22,107 nt of DNA from CAZERT01 sp964630015 (GCA_964630015.1 CAZVTJ010000013.1:1-22107), one strand, 5' to 3'. Positions 6,785 to 19,400 are shown, numbered from the stretch's first letter. A program made the numbers and translations. Notes: a model not told the origin generated them from the letters alone.

Positions 6785-9700
6785 ATGAAGTATATCGCGC
6801 AATATATACTGCTTACGCTCGGCTTCCTTTTTATTGGAATAAAAATAGAGGTTTTTGCTGTCGATCCGCCATTGTCTGGCGATTATACGATGACTGAAAA
6901 TGTTGTTTTTCCGAGTTTGATCGATCAAGATAATCCTTCGCGCGTTATTATTGGATTGGATGCCGGAACCGGAGGAAGAAATGAGGCAAAACTCACAATA
7001 GAAAATGGAGCGAGTTTAAATTTAACAAGCGAAAAAACATTTGCTGTGGGAGGTATTCAACTGAACAATGGCTCAATATTTATAGCAAATGGCGCCTCTA
7101 TCAGAATTGGAACGGCAATCTTTGCGGAAGATACTGATAATGATCATCTTATGGGATCGGCATCAGGAAAAATTGTATCCGGTTCAACTATAATTGAACC
7201 CGCTGGCACTGTTCGAAGAAATACTATCACATCGATGACTTTGGATTGCAATGATGCCGACAGTAACTACACATACACTACCACAGGCAATCCCCCAGTT
7301 GCGCACTGGAGGCTTGACGATGCCACAACGGCAACAACGATTGACAATGCTGGAGCGCTCAATGGAACGGCAACCGGCACGACTGTAGTAACATCGGGAA
7401 AATACGGTAGAGCGCGATTCTTTAACGGATCAAGCGACACGATCGCAATCCCAAACGATGCGACGCTTAATTTTGCTGGTTCCGATACTTTTACGATTGA
7501 AGCTTGGGTAAAAACAACCGCATCTGACTTGCAACAAACGATTTTTTCTAAAATGTATGGCAGTGGAAAATACCGTGGATATGAGCTTAATCTGCTTTCA
7601 ACAGGCCAGGTACGATTACTTCTCATCAATGATGCTTCAAATAACCGCCTTGACGTAGTCACGACAGAAACAGTAAATGATGGGGCTTGGCATCATATCG
7701 CAGTCGCCTACGACGGAAGTTATAGATCTTCTGGTGTAAGAATATATAGAGATGGACAAAAAACAAAAACATCTGCGCAAAATAACTCGCTCACAGGCAC
7801 CATTGCTTCTTCGGCTCTGCCATCAATCGGATCTAGGTATGGCAACTATTTTATGAGTGGATATCTAGATGATATCCGTATCTATAATTACGTCCGTTCT
7901 GAAACACAAATACTTGAAGACATTAACAACTACTCCCCCGTTATTACCCAATATGCTGGCGACACTGACGCAGATGGGTATGGAACTGGTTCAGCGATCA
8001 CAAATTGTAAACCGCTTTCCGGATATGGTCCGAAAAGCGGCGATTGCGCATCGTCTGATGCAACATACGGAAAACCAACGACAGGCAATCCGCCAATTGC
8101 CTATTGGAAGATGGATGAGACATCGGGAAAAACGGTGAAAGATACTGTGGGCGCGCACGATGGTATTGCTCTTAACACAACAATCACAACAGGAGTCAAG
8201 GGGAATGCTCGTGATTTTTCCGGGTTGACAAATTACATCCTTGTTCCTAAAGATGAATCGGATTTTGATTTTACAGCAACTTCAAAACTAACCATTTCCG
8301 CCTGGATCAAAACAGGGGCTGGTTCCGGATTAAATGAAATTGTTTCAAAACTTGAAAATAGAGTGCCCAACCGGGGGTGGAAATTTTGGCATGACCAGAC
8401 AAATTTAGGTTTTGATTTTGCAAACGACTATACCAATGGATCCGATGTTATCCGTATTTTTTCAACCCCTTCCGCATCATTAACAGACAATAACTGGCAT
8501 CATGTGGCTGTAACATACCCCGGAAGCGCAAAAAACGCAAAAATCTATATGGATGGAAAAGAAATACAAACGGAAGTAAAGTGGGATCATCTGGTTTCTC
8601 CGGTGATAAACAACGAACCGGTTCGAATCGGATATGGCTCCACTTCATATACTGTTATGGACGGACAGATAGACGAAGTTCGTATTTATAATTATGACCG
8701 CACCGCAGACCAAATCAGTCAAGATTATGGATTCTCTATGCCAACCTACACTCAATTCCCAGGAGATACTGACGGCGATGGGTATGGGACAAATGGAATT
8801 AGCGATGTATCCTGCGCTCCCCTTGCCAACTACGGCGTAAAATCAAACGATTGTGATGATTCTACAAGTGGAAGCGGCGCATATTCCACAACAATCACAG
8901 GATCTGCTCCAATTGCATCATGGAGTTTTGATGAAACATCAGGAACACTGGTAAAAGAAGACATTGCTGCGCAAAATGGATTAGCGGCAAACACCACAAT
9001 CGTTGATGGTATGTTTGGGAAAGCACGAAATTTTAATGGAACAAGTAGTTATGTCACAATTCCAAGTGTTATTCGCGCTCTCCCGGTGACTATATCAACA
9101 TGGGTCTATCTTCCAGCAACTCCTAGCGGTTGGGTAAGAATACTCCGATCTGATTTAGGAAACAGCAATCATAGCGGAGTCACATTTTCCCTAACAGCAA
9201 CCGCTGCCGCTGACATTACTTTTGGAGACAATACGGGCGCAACCATAGCAAACCGTCGATCTCTCACATCTGCCAATGGCATACCGATCGGTCAATGGAC
9301 CCATCTTGCCGCAACCATCAATGGAGCAACAGATATGCATATTTATATTAATGGCGCGGAAGCTGGCGGCTCATACTCCGGAACGGGAGGATCGATGGTT
9401 ACAACGAACAATTACGGACTTATTGGAGCAAATGACCCATACTCCTTATTTTTCCCCGGTTACATTGATTCTCTGCGAATATACAATTATATCCGAACCC
9501 AAGCCCAACTTCAGGAAGATATGCGCAACGCCTTCCCCACTTTCACGCAGTATCAAACCGACGCGGATAAAGACGGGTTCTCCGCAACCAATAATTCAAT
9601 TTCGACTTGTTTCCCTGTGGTAGGATATGGGCCGGTAAGAAATGATTGTGATGATTCTGACCCGCTCCAGCGGCCTATTATAACCGGCAATAATCCTGTG

Positions 9701-10438
9701 GCGTATTGGAAGCTCAACGAACCATATGCCACAAATGATGTTGATATTATAAACGGCAATATCCTCAAACCTACCGGAACCCCAACGCCAGCAACAGGAA
9801 TATCTGCCTATTATGGACTATTGAACGCTCGATCTTTCGACGGATCAAACAACTTGAGAGCGTTAAGCCACTCATCCCTCCAGCGCAGTGGGAGTTGGTC
9901 AATTTCAGCGTGGATGTACCCAACAAATATCACTAATGGCGCCGCAATTGTGGGCAAAAACTCTGAATATCTCCTTCAAATTGACAATACAATACAGGGA
10001 AATAAAGTCGCGTGTTATATGTATGTGGATGGCTCTTGGAGAAACGTAAAAAGTTCTGATGTGCCGACGTTGAATGTATGGACTCATGTTGAATGCACCT
10101 ATGATGGAACCGTCCTACGGCTTTATATTAATGGAGGAACCCCAACAACATCTAACTATTCCGGAACTTCCACACCTACAATAAATGTGTTAGATATTGG
10201 TCAGATAAATGATACATACAGGTTTGTGGGATATATTGATGATGTTCGGCTCTACAATTATGCCCGTTCGGCTACACAGGTGCTAGAAGATAAAAATATG
10301 TACATGCCAAAGGTCTCTGGATATACCGATAACGACTCTGATAGTTATGGAGTAGGTTCTTCTCTTTCAACCTGCTCCATGTTTCGAGCATATAATAATA
10401 CTGATACAAATGATAATGATGCAACAATCCAAAATTAG
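6785..10438 (+). CDS. Secreted LamG-repeat protein with MopE-like metal-binding linkers
   Basis: The protein has 1217 residues. A signal peptide (about 1-26, YILLTLGFLFIGIKIEVFA) is followed by a ~120-residue strand-rich region and four LamG/concanavalin-like units starting near residues 167, 433, 705 and 967 (spacing 262-272). Each unit has a start like NPPVAHWRLDD or APIASWSFDET, a middle W(H/T)H(V/I/L) element followed by (R/K/H)IY.DG-like text, and an end like DDIRIYNYVRS. Between units lie D-rich linkers (near residues 393, 661 and 926) with DTDGDGYG, a Cys, a GYG or NYG, and DCDD, matching the pfam11617 putative metal-binding motif of MopE-type proteins. The protein begins and ends with half of this linker (DCNDAD at 154; DNDSDSYG...STC at the C-terminus). 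LamG domains usually bind glycans or proteins outside cells, so an adhesin or matrix role is likely. No sorting signal or C-terminal membrane anchor is seen. Confidence 0.85.
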   Translation: MKYIAQYILLTLGFLFIGIKIEVFAVDPPLSGDYTMTENVVFPSLIDQDNPSRVIIGLDAGTGGRNEAKLTIENGASLNLTSEKTFAVGGIQLNNGSIFIANGASIRIGTAIFAEDTDNDHLMGSASGKIVSGSTIIEPAGTVRRNTITSMTLDCNDADSNYTYTTTGNPPVAHWRLDDATTATTIDNAGALNGTATGTTVVTSGKYGRARFFNGSSDTIAIPNDATLNFAGSDTFTIEAWVKTTASDLQQTIFSKMYGSGKYRGYELNLLSTGQVRLLLINDASNNRLDVVTTETVNDGAWHHIAVAYDGSYRSSGVRIYRDGQKTKTSAQNNSLTGTIASSALPSIGSRYGNYFMSGYLDDIRIYNYVRSETQILEDINNYSPVITQYAGDTDADGYGTGSAITNCKPLSGYGPKSGDCASSDATYGKPTTGNPPIAYWKMDETSGKTVKDTVGAHDGIALNTTITTGVKGNARDFSGLTNYILVPKDESDFDFTATSKLTISAWIKTGAGSGLNEIVSKLENRVPNRGWKFWHDQTNLGFDFANDYTNGSDVIRIFSTPSASLTDNNWHHVAVTYPGSAKNAKIYMDGKEIQTEVKWDHLVSPVINNEPVRIGYGSTSYTVMDGQIDEVRIYNYDRTADQISQDYGFSMPTYTQFPGDTDGDGYGTNGISDVSCAPLANYGVKSNDCDDSTSGSGAYSTTITGSAPIASWSFDETSGTLVKEDIAAQNGLAANTTIVDGMFGKARNFNGTSSYVTIPSVIRALPVTISTWVYLPATPSGWVRILRSDLGNSNHSGVTFSLTATAAADITFGDNTGATIANRRSLTSANGIPIGQWTHLAATINGATDMHIYINGAEAGGSYSGTGGSMVTTNNYGLIGANDPYSLFFPGYIDSLRIYNYIRTQAQLQEDMRNAFPTFTQYQTDADKDGFSATNNSISTCFPVVGYGPVRNDCDDSDPLQRPIITGNNPVAYWKLNEPYATNDVDIINGNILKPTGTPTPATGISAYYGLLNARSFDGSNNLRALSHSSLQRSGSWSISAWMYPTNITNGAAIVGKNSEYLLQIDNTIQGNKVACYMYVDGSWRNVKSSDVPTLNVWTHVECTYDGTVLRLYINGGTPTTSNYSGTSTPTINVLDIGQINDTYRFVGYIDDVRLYNYARSATQVLEDKNMYMPKVSGYTDNDSDSYGVGSSLSTCSMFRAYNNTDTNDNDATIQN

Positions 10439-10475
10439 ACCAGTATTTTATTCATCCCTAGTATACTGAAATACT
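10439..10475. terminator. Possible weak hairpin between the convergent genes
   Basis: Only 19 bases separate the stop codons of the LamG gene and the giant minus-strand gene. AGTATTT (10442-10448) can pair with AAATACT (10469-10475), the second arm lying inside the giant gene's last codons. The stem is AT-only except for one pair, with a 20-base loop, so it would be a poor terminator. I list it because no other termination signal is visible. Confidence 0.2.
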
Positions 10476-13400
10476 TTCTGTTATTGTTGTATACCTTTCT
10501 AAAAAATCTTGAAAAAAACTGTCATACCAGCGGTCCAGTGTTGTGAAAACGGAAAAGATGGCATTGACAAAGGTTGAATGAAAAGCTGGTTTTGGGGCGG
10601 ATGATTGTGGGACTTGTGCGATCTGTTGTCTGTTTTGAAGCTCTGTTGTAACAGTTTTAAGGATCTCGGGAGTTAGTTTAATCTCCTCCGGTCCTGCTCT
10701 GGTGGCATTGATGCGTGACACTGCTTCTTCTACAATCTTCCTAATCGTTGTCTCTGCTCCTGGAGCAGAAAGATCTATGGGCATTCGGGGAAGAAGAGGG
10801 GTTATCTCTGTAAGAACTGCCTGAACCTGGGGATTGTTGGATTGGGAAAGAGAGAGTTGGTTTTGATCAGTAGATAGTAGTGCATCGGATTGTTTCAGTA
10901 AAGGATTTCTATCAAAGTATCCTGCAATACCAACAAGAGCGTCAGAGAGAGCATCAGGATAAGTCTTGATAAATGTTTCCACAACAGGTGCAGCAGACCT
11001 TCCGTTTAATACCTCCGTTACAATCGCTTCCCCAAGTCTGACGGGAGACATTTTTGAGATCGGACAGCTTGCTCCCCCATCCACTCCCGGTTCCTGGGCA
11101 TAGACCACGCTGATGGGTGATGGAAGAAAAACAATACAAGAGGCATTTACAGTTTCCGGTTGTATAACGGAAAATCTTGTAGTTCCTGTAAGTTCTGTTT
11201 TTCCATCATCGGTAATTGTATACGTTTGAATGAGCACTGGTGGATACAATGACTGGTCAGTAAAATCTCGATTTTCAAAATCAATGTCATGAACACGATA
11301 TCCACTGGATGGAAAGGTGCGAATTTCTATAGTTCTCCCATCTGATAGGCGTGTTGCTACAGCAGTTACTTTGCCTTCTCCGGTAAACAAAAATACTTGT
11401 TCTATTGATACCGGATCAACACCTCCTGCAACCATCACTTGATTAGTCAATCCAAATCCATCTGTTGGCTTTCGCGCACGGACCATTAATCGAGTACCTG
11501 CATGTTCAGAGTTTGATGTTGCATATGCTATTGAGGTTGCTGCGTTATCTGCAGTGCTAACAAATGGCGACATACGATAATTCGTATCATTCCTATTTTT
11601 CGTACCGATTCCATAATGGTTTCGCTCCATCAACCTTAAATATCCTGCACTTCCCGGAGGTGATTTCGATAGTAACTTCTGAAACTCCCGAGATAATTGT
11701 TGTACTAAATTGATAACAGCCTTTTCCGACTGAATAGATTGAAATCGGGCTAATTCCCCAACTCCAGTTGGATATAAAGATGTTAGCACTTGAGCATTAA
11801 ACTCGCGAAGTGTATCTTTTGCGCTTGAAAGTAAGTTTGAAGATCCTCTTGCTTCAGTTCTGTATGCACACATTTCAGGAGTTAGTTGAACAAAGTAACG
11901 TGTAAGATCACCTGGTGTTAATCTTTCACTCAGTTGTCCCCCTCTATATACATAGGTTTCTTTTTCAAAATTACGTAACGCATTTTGTCTTTGAGCCGGT
12001 CGTACGTCTCCAAATAATGCGATTGCATTTGAATTTCTGGTTATAAAAGTTTGTGTATTTTGTGCCCTATAAAATAATCCATTCATTCTCATACGGTATT
12101 TAGTTTGTTCAAGTTCAATAACAAAGCGATTTAATGGAACCCGTTCTCCTGCAGACATTGCTTTTCTGATAATTTCAATTCCTTCTAACGATTCCCTTTC
12201 AATTACATATTTTTCTACTCTGTTAAAAATTTTTATTTGTGAATGGAGCCTTGGTTTTTTAGTAAGTGAACTCCATAAGCCATCTGCAATATAAAGTGGT
12301 TTGTTATTATGGTCAGTTAGCCAATAAACATAGCTTCCCCATTGATCTGGTTTTGACTTTAATTTTCTGTGGATTCGTGTACCATGTGGGAATGGAAAAC
12401 CATTCAATCTTCCATTACCTTCAATAGCTGCATATTCGTCTGAACTATCATTATTATTTTTTATGAAGTCTAGCGTTCCAACATCTATATCCACCGTTCT
12501 AGTCACTTCAAATAGTGAATCTGGCAATAAATGTTGCCCTATTAGGGTAATAAGTGTTTTTCTTTGTATGTTTAAATTCCCCGAACCCTCTATTGATTCA
12601 GTAATACTTTGCATTTTTTGCGAGCCTTTTCTGATTTCTTCAGCCCATTCATTTATAGAAAATTCTAAATCTTTCTCAGGAAATTCCAACATTGGTGGAG
12701 AAATTCCTTCTTTTTCAAGTGCCCAAGCCAGAACCATGCGAGACATTCTTCCGTTTCCATCATTAAACGGATGGATTGAAATAAAGCGCTGCTGTAATTC
12801 GGCTGCTACTTTATATGGATCATGATTTGGATCTGCAACAGCCCGCTTGTACCACTCAAACAGATCTTGAAGCATCAATTCTATAAGTCGTTTGTTTGTT
12901 TGTGGTCCCTGAATAAACACTGTATATGACTCCGGAGTTAAGAATTTCCGCAATGTAGCATCATCGGTTTGAACAGTCGCTTTATTTGAGAAGTACGTTT
13001 CACCTACTGAAGGGTATAAAATCCATCCTTTATTTGGCTCTTTCTTACTATATGGAACCCACCGTAAGTATGGATTACTTTTAATAGTCTCTATTATCCG
13101 TGGCGAGTATTCTAAGGGCTCTCCTCTTTTAGTATATGATCCGCCAAATACTCCACCAGTGCGGACTTCAGGTGATGATTCAGGGAATAAAATAGTATAC
13201 AGACGTGTCAAGGAATCAACAGACAACTCGTGTAAATTTTTACTCTCTCTTCGAACGGCTTTCCATGTATCCCATGCGCGTAATCCAAAAAGGCCTCGAA
13301 TATCTTCTCTGCCTTCAATTAAAGTTGTAACAAAATATGGGTAATCAAACAATAACGCTGCCTCAATAATTTCATCTTGAGTATAGGTAATTTCATCTCC

Positions 13401-16400
13401 GTATCGTAACTCAGGTTGATATTGTTGAATATCATATATCAGAGCGTTTATTACATACTGAATAAGTGTGGCTTTTCCGGTTAACCCAGACATCGATCGC
13501 GTTAAAGGAACTGTATCTCGTTCAATTTCACGCCATTCTGGAGTTTGTTGAATTAACGCTATGCGTTCTGAAATATTCAAGGATGGATTTTCTCGAATTA
13601 TACGTTGAGCGGGTATGTAGATCTTTTCATACCATCGTTTTAATAGTTGTTGTTCCTCAGGTGTTGTTCGTTCCTGAATATAGGCCATACCAGCATTTGC
13701 AGGATCTAGTGCTTTTCGCGTAATTGACGGTACATTTTGTGTTTGTGGTATAGCGGTTGGTTGATATGATACTATCTTTTGTTGCGTAAAGATTTCATCA
13801 TAGTTTGGAATATCAACAAACGCCGCATCAACAATTTCAAATAACATATCATCGGAAAATAAATCGGAAAATTTTTCATATAATAATGGATCATTTGTTT
13901 TAAATTGATCAAACAATAATTGTCTGTCTACTGAACCCTCTGTATTAAATAAAATTGTGGCGATTTTTGCATATACCTGAAACACTAATCCATAATCTGA
14001 ATATGACAATTTATATTTACCACCTACATATATGATGCTCGGGAGTAACTTTTCTATCTCATCAACTATATACCATTGTGTAGTAATCTTTGGATTTTGA
14101 AAATAATTCTGCTGAATTAGTAAATTTGTAATTTGGTATGTGGCAAGCAAAGCTTCTAGTGTCTGTGTTTTGTTCCACTCTGCAGAAGGGTGTAATGAAT
14201 GATCTGTTGCGTGAAGTGTATATGCAATTGCTTTCGAAATATCAAGGATAGGGTCTATTAGTGAGTCGGTAGGTGGAAAAATTTGTTCATATAAATTTTT
14301 CAGTCGTAAAGCTGTAACTGGATCCGAAGATAAAATTGAATTTAATTCTTCTATGGAAAATAATGCAACTATCTGTTGTATTGGTGCTGTTGAAAGTATT
14401 CCAATGGCTTGTTTTGTTGCTGGCGATAACGTACAAGTAGTCGTCGATGCATCAGCATATACTCGTCCTGTAATTCTTCCAGCTGTACAACCAGAGTGTC
14501 GTAATACTGCTTTTAGTTGTCGTGCCAATGATTGAAGCATCGTTTCACAAGATGTATTTATTGAGTCATAAAATTTTTCGAGTTCGTATGCAATTACTGA
14601 CGTTTGTTGTGTATTTTGGGAACTAGTACTGTCAAAATGGTATGCAATGTCCGGTTTGTTTGATTCAGATGATGAAGTGGGTATGGTATTTTGTGTTGTC
14701 TGTGAATTTTCAGTAAGTTTTTTCTGTATAAGGGGAAGGATTTCTGCATATAGACCCGGGGTTAATACTATTGGTTCACCATTTGGTCCTGCCCGGGTAG
14801 CATTAATCCGGAATACTGCTTCTTCTACCATCTTTTGAATCGTAGTATCAGATCCTGGAGCGGAAAGATCAATTGGAATACGGGAAAGAATGGGGGTAAG
14901 TTCTGTAAGAATTGCTTGGACAGTTGGATTTTGAAGAATTGGTTCAAGATTCACTGAATTCTTTGATAATGTATTTCTTTGTTCTACTTCATTTATCAAT
15001 TTTTGATATTGAATAATCAAACCTTCAATCATGGATAATAAATCATTAATTTCTTGGTTCACATCGGCAGTTTGCTCTACTCCATTTTTAGTAATCAAAA
15101 TTGCACGAAAATTCTCAAGTGCAGTAATTGTATCCTGTGCCATTTCAACCGAAAGAGATTGATTAATTATTCCGTCGGTTACAAAATCTTCGCGTATTTG
15201 CCTATCAGTAAGAGACATTTGTATGACAGTGTCGCCACCGGATTGAACAATAAGATTTTCCATTCGGTGCCCAAGGACCTCACCTAAAGTTACTCTTACA
15301 TGCTGTATTATTTCTGTGTCTATTGCATTATTTTCAATAACTGAAGCAAGACTATTGATCCTTTTTGCCACAATAGAGCATACAGAACAACCATCTTCAG
15401 GTGTAGTTTTTCCAATTAATGAAGTTGTATTCTGTGATACACCCAAAACTGAGTCTGTTATTTGATTGGTATTCACTTGTGATACAACAATTTGACTCTC
15501 ATGTGCTGCCAATATTCCTAATAACTGATTTGTTCCATAAGTTATATCTCCATTTCCGGATTGTGCATCAATGAAAAGTGATTCTGATTGAATATCTTCT
15601 GATGCACCATCATATAATGCTTCTGCAATCAAAAAATGTGGGCTGTCAATCGGGTTTGTTTGTAAAAATCCATATGATTCTGCAAGAGCTACTAATTCTT
15701 TTGGTAGTGCTACTACTTTTCCTTCAGAGTTAACTGCGTATAAATCAACCGCATATCCTGATTGATGGGGAGATGATCCTGGTGGAGCAACAATAACTTG
15801 ATCGGCTTGCGGCTTGCTTTTGTTATCATTAAATAATTGCTCTTGAAATTCATAACTTCTGTAAGTATCGGCAATAAAGAGGGTATATCCATATGCAGTA
15901 ACTTCCTTGGCAAATGATTCAAGTAAAGGAACAGCCTCACCACGAACCAAGTGTGGTTCACTGGAATATTGACTGAATTGTACCAAACCTTCAAACTCCG
16001 GCAATTGCTCAAGATTTACCAAGTTTGGTGGCACATAATCCCTACCAAAATATAGTGCCCAATGTGGTCCCCCATCATTTTGTATTTCACTAAGTGCTTG
16101 TTGAAAACTTGTCTTTACAAGAGTTTCATGTGCGGTTTCATCATAAGTGGCAAAATTATCAACTGTTATGTCGCTATTTTCAGGTACCGTTCCTGCAACT
16201 TCCGATGATTCGGCATCACGTATAAGTGCAATCCCCATCTGAATATCTTGTGTTCCGCCTGTAGCCATATTTCTAAAAGTAATATTTCCATATTTTTCAT
16301 AAAATTCTTCTGTCGTAAGGGGAATTATTCGTATTTGGCCATCCGAGACTACATCTGTTGCTAAAGTACTATTTGCGGCAAATTCTTCCGGGTTGCTCCA

Positions 16401-19400
16401 ACTATAATTAGCATCAGCAACAACTAACCTTCCGTCGGCTAAAGTATCAATGATTATTCCAACATGACCGGTATAATTACTCGGTCCATAAACAACAAAA
16501 ACGTCACCTTTTTGTGGAGAATATTCCCCTCCTGGTTTCGTTGGAACCACGATATGTTTTCCATCAATATACGCTGGAACCCCGTTACGAATTGAGTCAA
16601 GTTGAGGTGCTATGAGTTGCCAAGCTTTATCGGCTTGAATTCCTCCGATAGAAAATATTCCATTTTCGCCCAGGATTCCATTTGCAGCGGCATATACAAC
16701 GCATTCCACCTTGCTCTCTCCGGTATCGGACACTTTATATGCATCCAGTCTATTAAGCTCACTTTGCCCGCGATCGCTTAATATTGCCGCCCTCGCTTGG
16801 GTAAATTCAGGTTTTTGATAGTCGGGGTTTTCAGCCAACTCTTTATTGACGTACTCTCGAATAGACATTGTTTCGATGTGGTGGCCATCATGGTACCCGT
16901 TTAATAACATAGCCCAAACATATGCAAGTTGAACATCTTCCGAATCAGAAAGTTGTGTCAAAGGAATCTGAATTCGGTCGTCTGTTGTTTGTAAGCCTGA
17001 GGGTTGTTCTACAGTCGTTACTGCAAGTTCAGCTTCATGTTGTCCAAGAGCAAGACCCCTCCGATCTAGTTCTTGGCTAAGCTGATCTTTAAAATATGTT
17101 AAAAATGATGATCCAATATCAGGTTTTTTACGATCAATTGGGTCACCAGTAAATGGATTTATGTATTCTCCGACTGTTTCAATGTTTACCGGGTTTCTGT
17201 CACTGACAGATGGATCGGGTTCTGAATATACCCTGTATAATGCGCCTTTGGTATCATAAAAACTTGCTATTGCTACGGCTGATGAATCTACAACATCGTT
17301 CACGCTGGCGTAAAATATTCTATTAATCCGTTCTCCTTCGACATTAAGATAATAAAATTCCTGAACATTATCCCGTTGATCATGGCTTGTAATGTCTTCA
17401 AACGAAATATCATATTGCATCATTAAATCAGCAACTAAAGAAACAGTATTTTGAACCTCTCTCTGGGGAACATTCACTTCATCCCCTCCTGTAAAATATG
17501 ATCCACTCATTTCAATACTTATAGCATTGGGATAACCGTTTGCCGCATATGAAAATTGCACACCTTCTTCATACATTGGTAGGTATTGAACAATCCCCTC
17601 ACTATCTACTCCAAAATGTGCATCTAGACTTTGATCAAGCCCAGTATAGGCGCTTGTCAAAGTATCACTTAAACTATTAAATGTATACTTTTTATCCCAC
17701 CCCGTGGGATGTCCACCTTGACCATCCCAGTGAAGGATAATTTCTTTTGGTACGACAACCATATCAAGTTTATTCGTATCATCGATATGTCGGTATTCCG
17801 TCGAAAATTGTATCGACTTTCCAGGATCCAATCCTCCGCTTTCAAAACCTTGATTTTCAATCATTGGTGATTTATCAAAATTCTCAAGTATTTCCTCGGG
17901 GAAATTCTCATCATTCTGATTGACTACTGCCGGCTCGGTGTGTTGTTCTACTACTGGTGTTTTTTCTATGTCTGTTTCTGTTGATTTATCTATTTCCGTG
18001 GGATTAATTTGAATTATTTGCGGCTCACGTTGAATAGTCGTGGTTGTTGGTTCCGTTATTGTTAAAATTGTCTGAAGTAATCTTTGGCCGGAATCTACAA
18101 TTGACTGAAGGCTTGATATGGAAAATCCTACTGTCACACCGGTCTCAACGGCCTCCAGATGACTGAGTGTACGTGTGCTCGTAAGTGAATTATGTTGTCG
18201 ATATTGTTGTACCGCGCTAATCATACGAAGTAACCCAATGTCTGCCATAAGGACTGGATTAACCCCACCTAATACCGGAGATATACTTTCAAGCCATAGA
18301 AAAGTTGGTGCCGAAGCGCCGGCGGTAAGTATTAGAGATAATTTTTCCCCCGGTGTTTTTGCTTCGCGAAAAAGCTGAACTAATTGATTTGCTGATCCAG
18401 CACCTGAAAAGAACATTCTGGATGATCTAAATACTGACCACCATTCCCTCGGCGATAACCCAAGTGGTCGCGTTAACGGAATGGAACTCAATACTGTTGG
18501 AATAGCTACCATCCGTATTGCTGTATTTATTCCTCCTAACACAGCTTCCTGCGCTTTTGCTGTTGTTAATGCTCCACTCCGAACACCTTTTCCTGTTAAC
18601 GGGTCTTTTAATAAACGTTCTTCAAGACGTCCTGCCAATTCCCGTAAACTAAGTCCCTCTCTAAACTCCCACGTCCATAATTTTCCAACTGTTGAGCGAA
18701 ATACCCACACAACGGGGTTAATATCATAGAGTATTATTCGTGCAACCGAATTACTTAACGCCGCTATGTAACTAAGTGGTGTATTTATAATAAGCGATAT
18801 TCTCCCAATGGTTCGCCTAAATGACTGCGATGTTGGAATTTGCTGTAATCGTTGTTTTTGAACTTGTAATCGGGTATTTCTTGCCTCAAAAACACGCTGT
18901 ATTGTCCTACCGGGTCCGGTATCATGACTGATAAACGAACGAAGTGCATTTCCAAAATTCCCATTATGCGCGAGTCGAAGGTTTCGGATGGTTGCAAACA
19001 TTCCAACGGGTTTTTTCTGTTCCTGCGTAATTAATTGATTTATTGTCAGTATCTCATTTGTTTTTTTATTTCTGATGGACAAGGGATCTGCATTAAATGC
19101 CGGAATAATTTCAAAATTTGCAATTGAATCTCCATTGCGAGCAAGTATATATGCAAGTTCCTTAAGTAGATCAGATTGTTCTTTATTATAGTTCGCGCGT
19201 CTTTGTTGATCGATTGTAACAAGCGACTTCATTGAATAACTTTGAACAGATTTTCCGTTTTCATCATGAACGACAATAGTATCTTCATCTAAATATTGAA
19301 CAATCCAACCTGGTTGGAGTACTTTCCAAAACGTAAGGATTGCTTCTGCACGTTTCGTTATCTCTTGGGTAGTTGCAGTAGAATCATTTGTGGTGTCAAC

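Noticed and set aside
15591..17331. Phage lysis cassette as explanation for the hydrolases
   Set aside because: No holin, spanin, capsid, tail or terminase gene is seen, and the domains are parts of one very large chain with Fic and ART-like regions.
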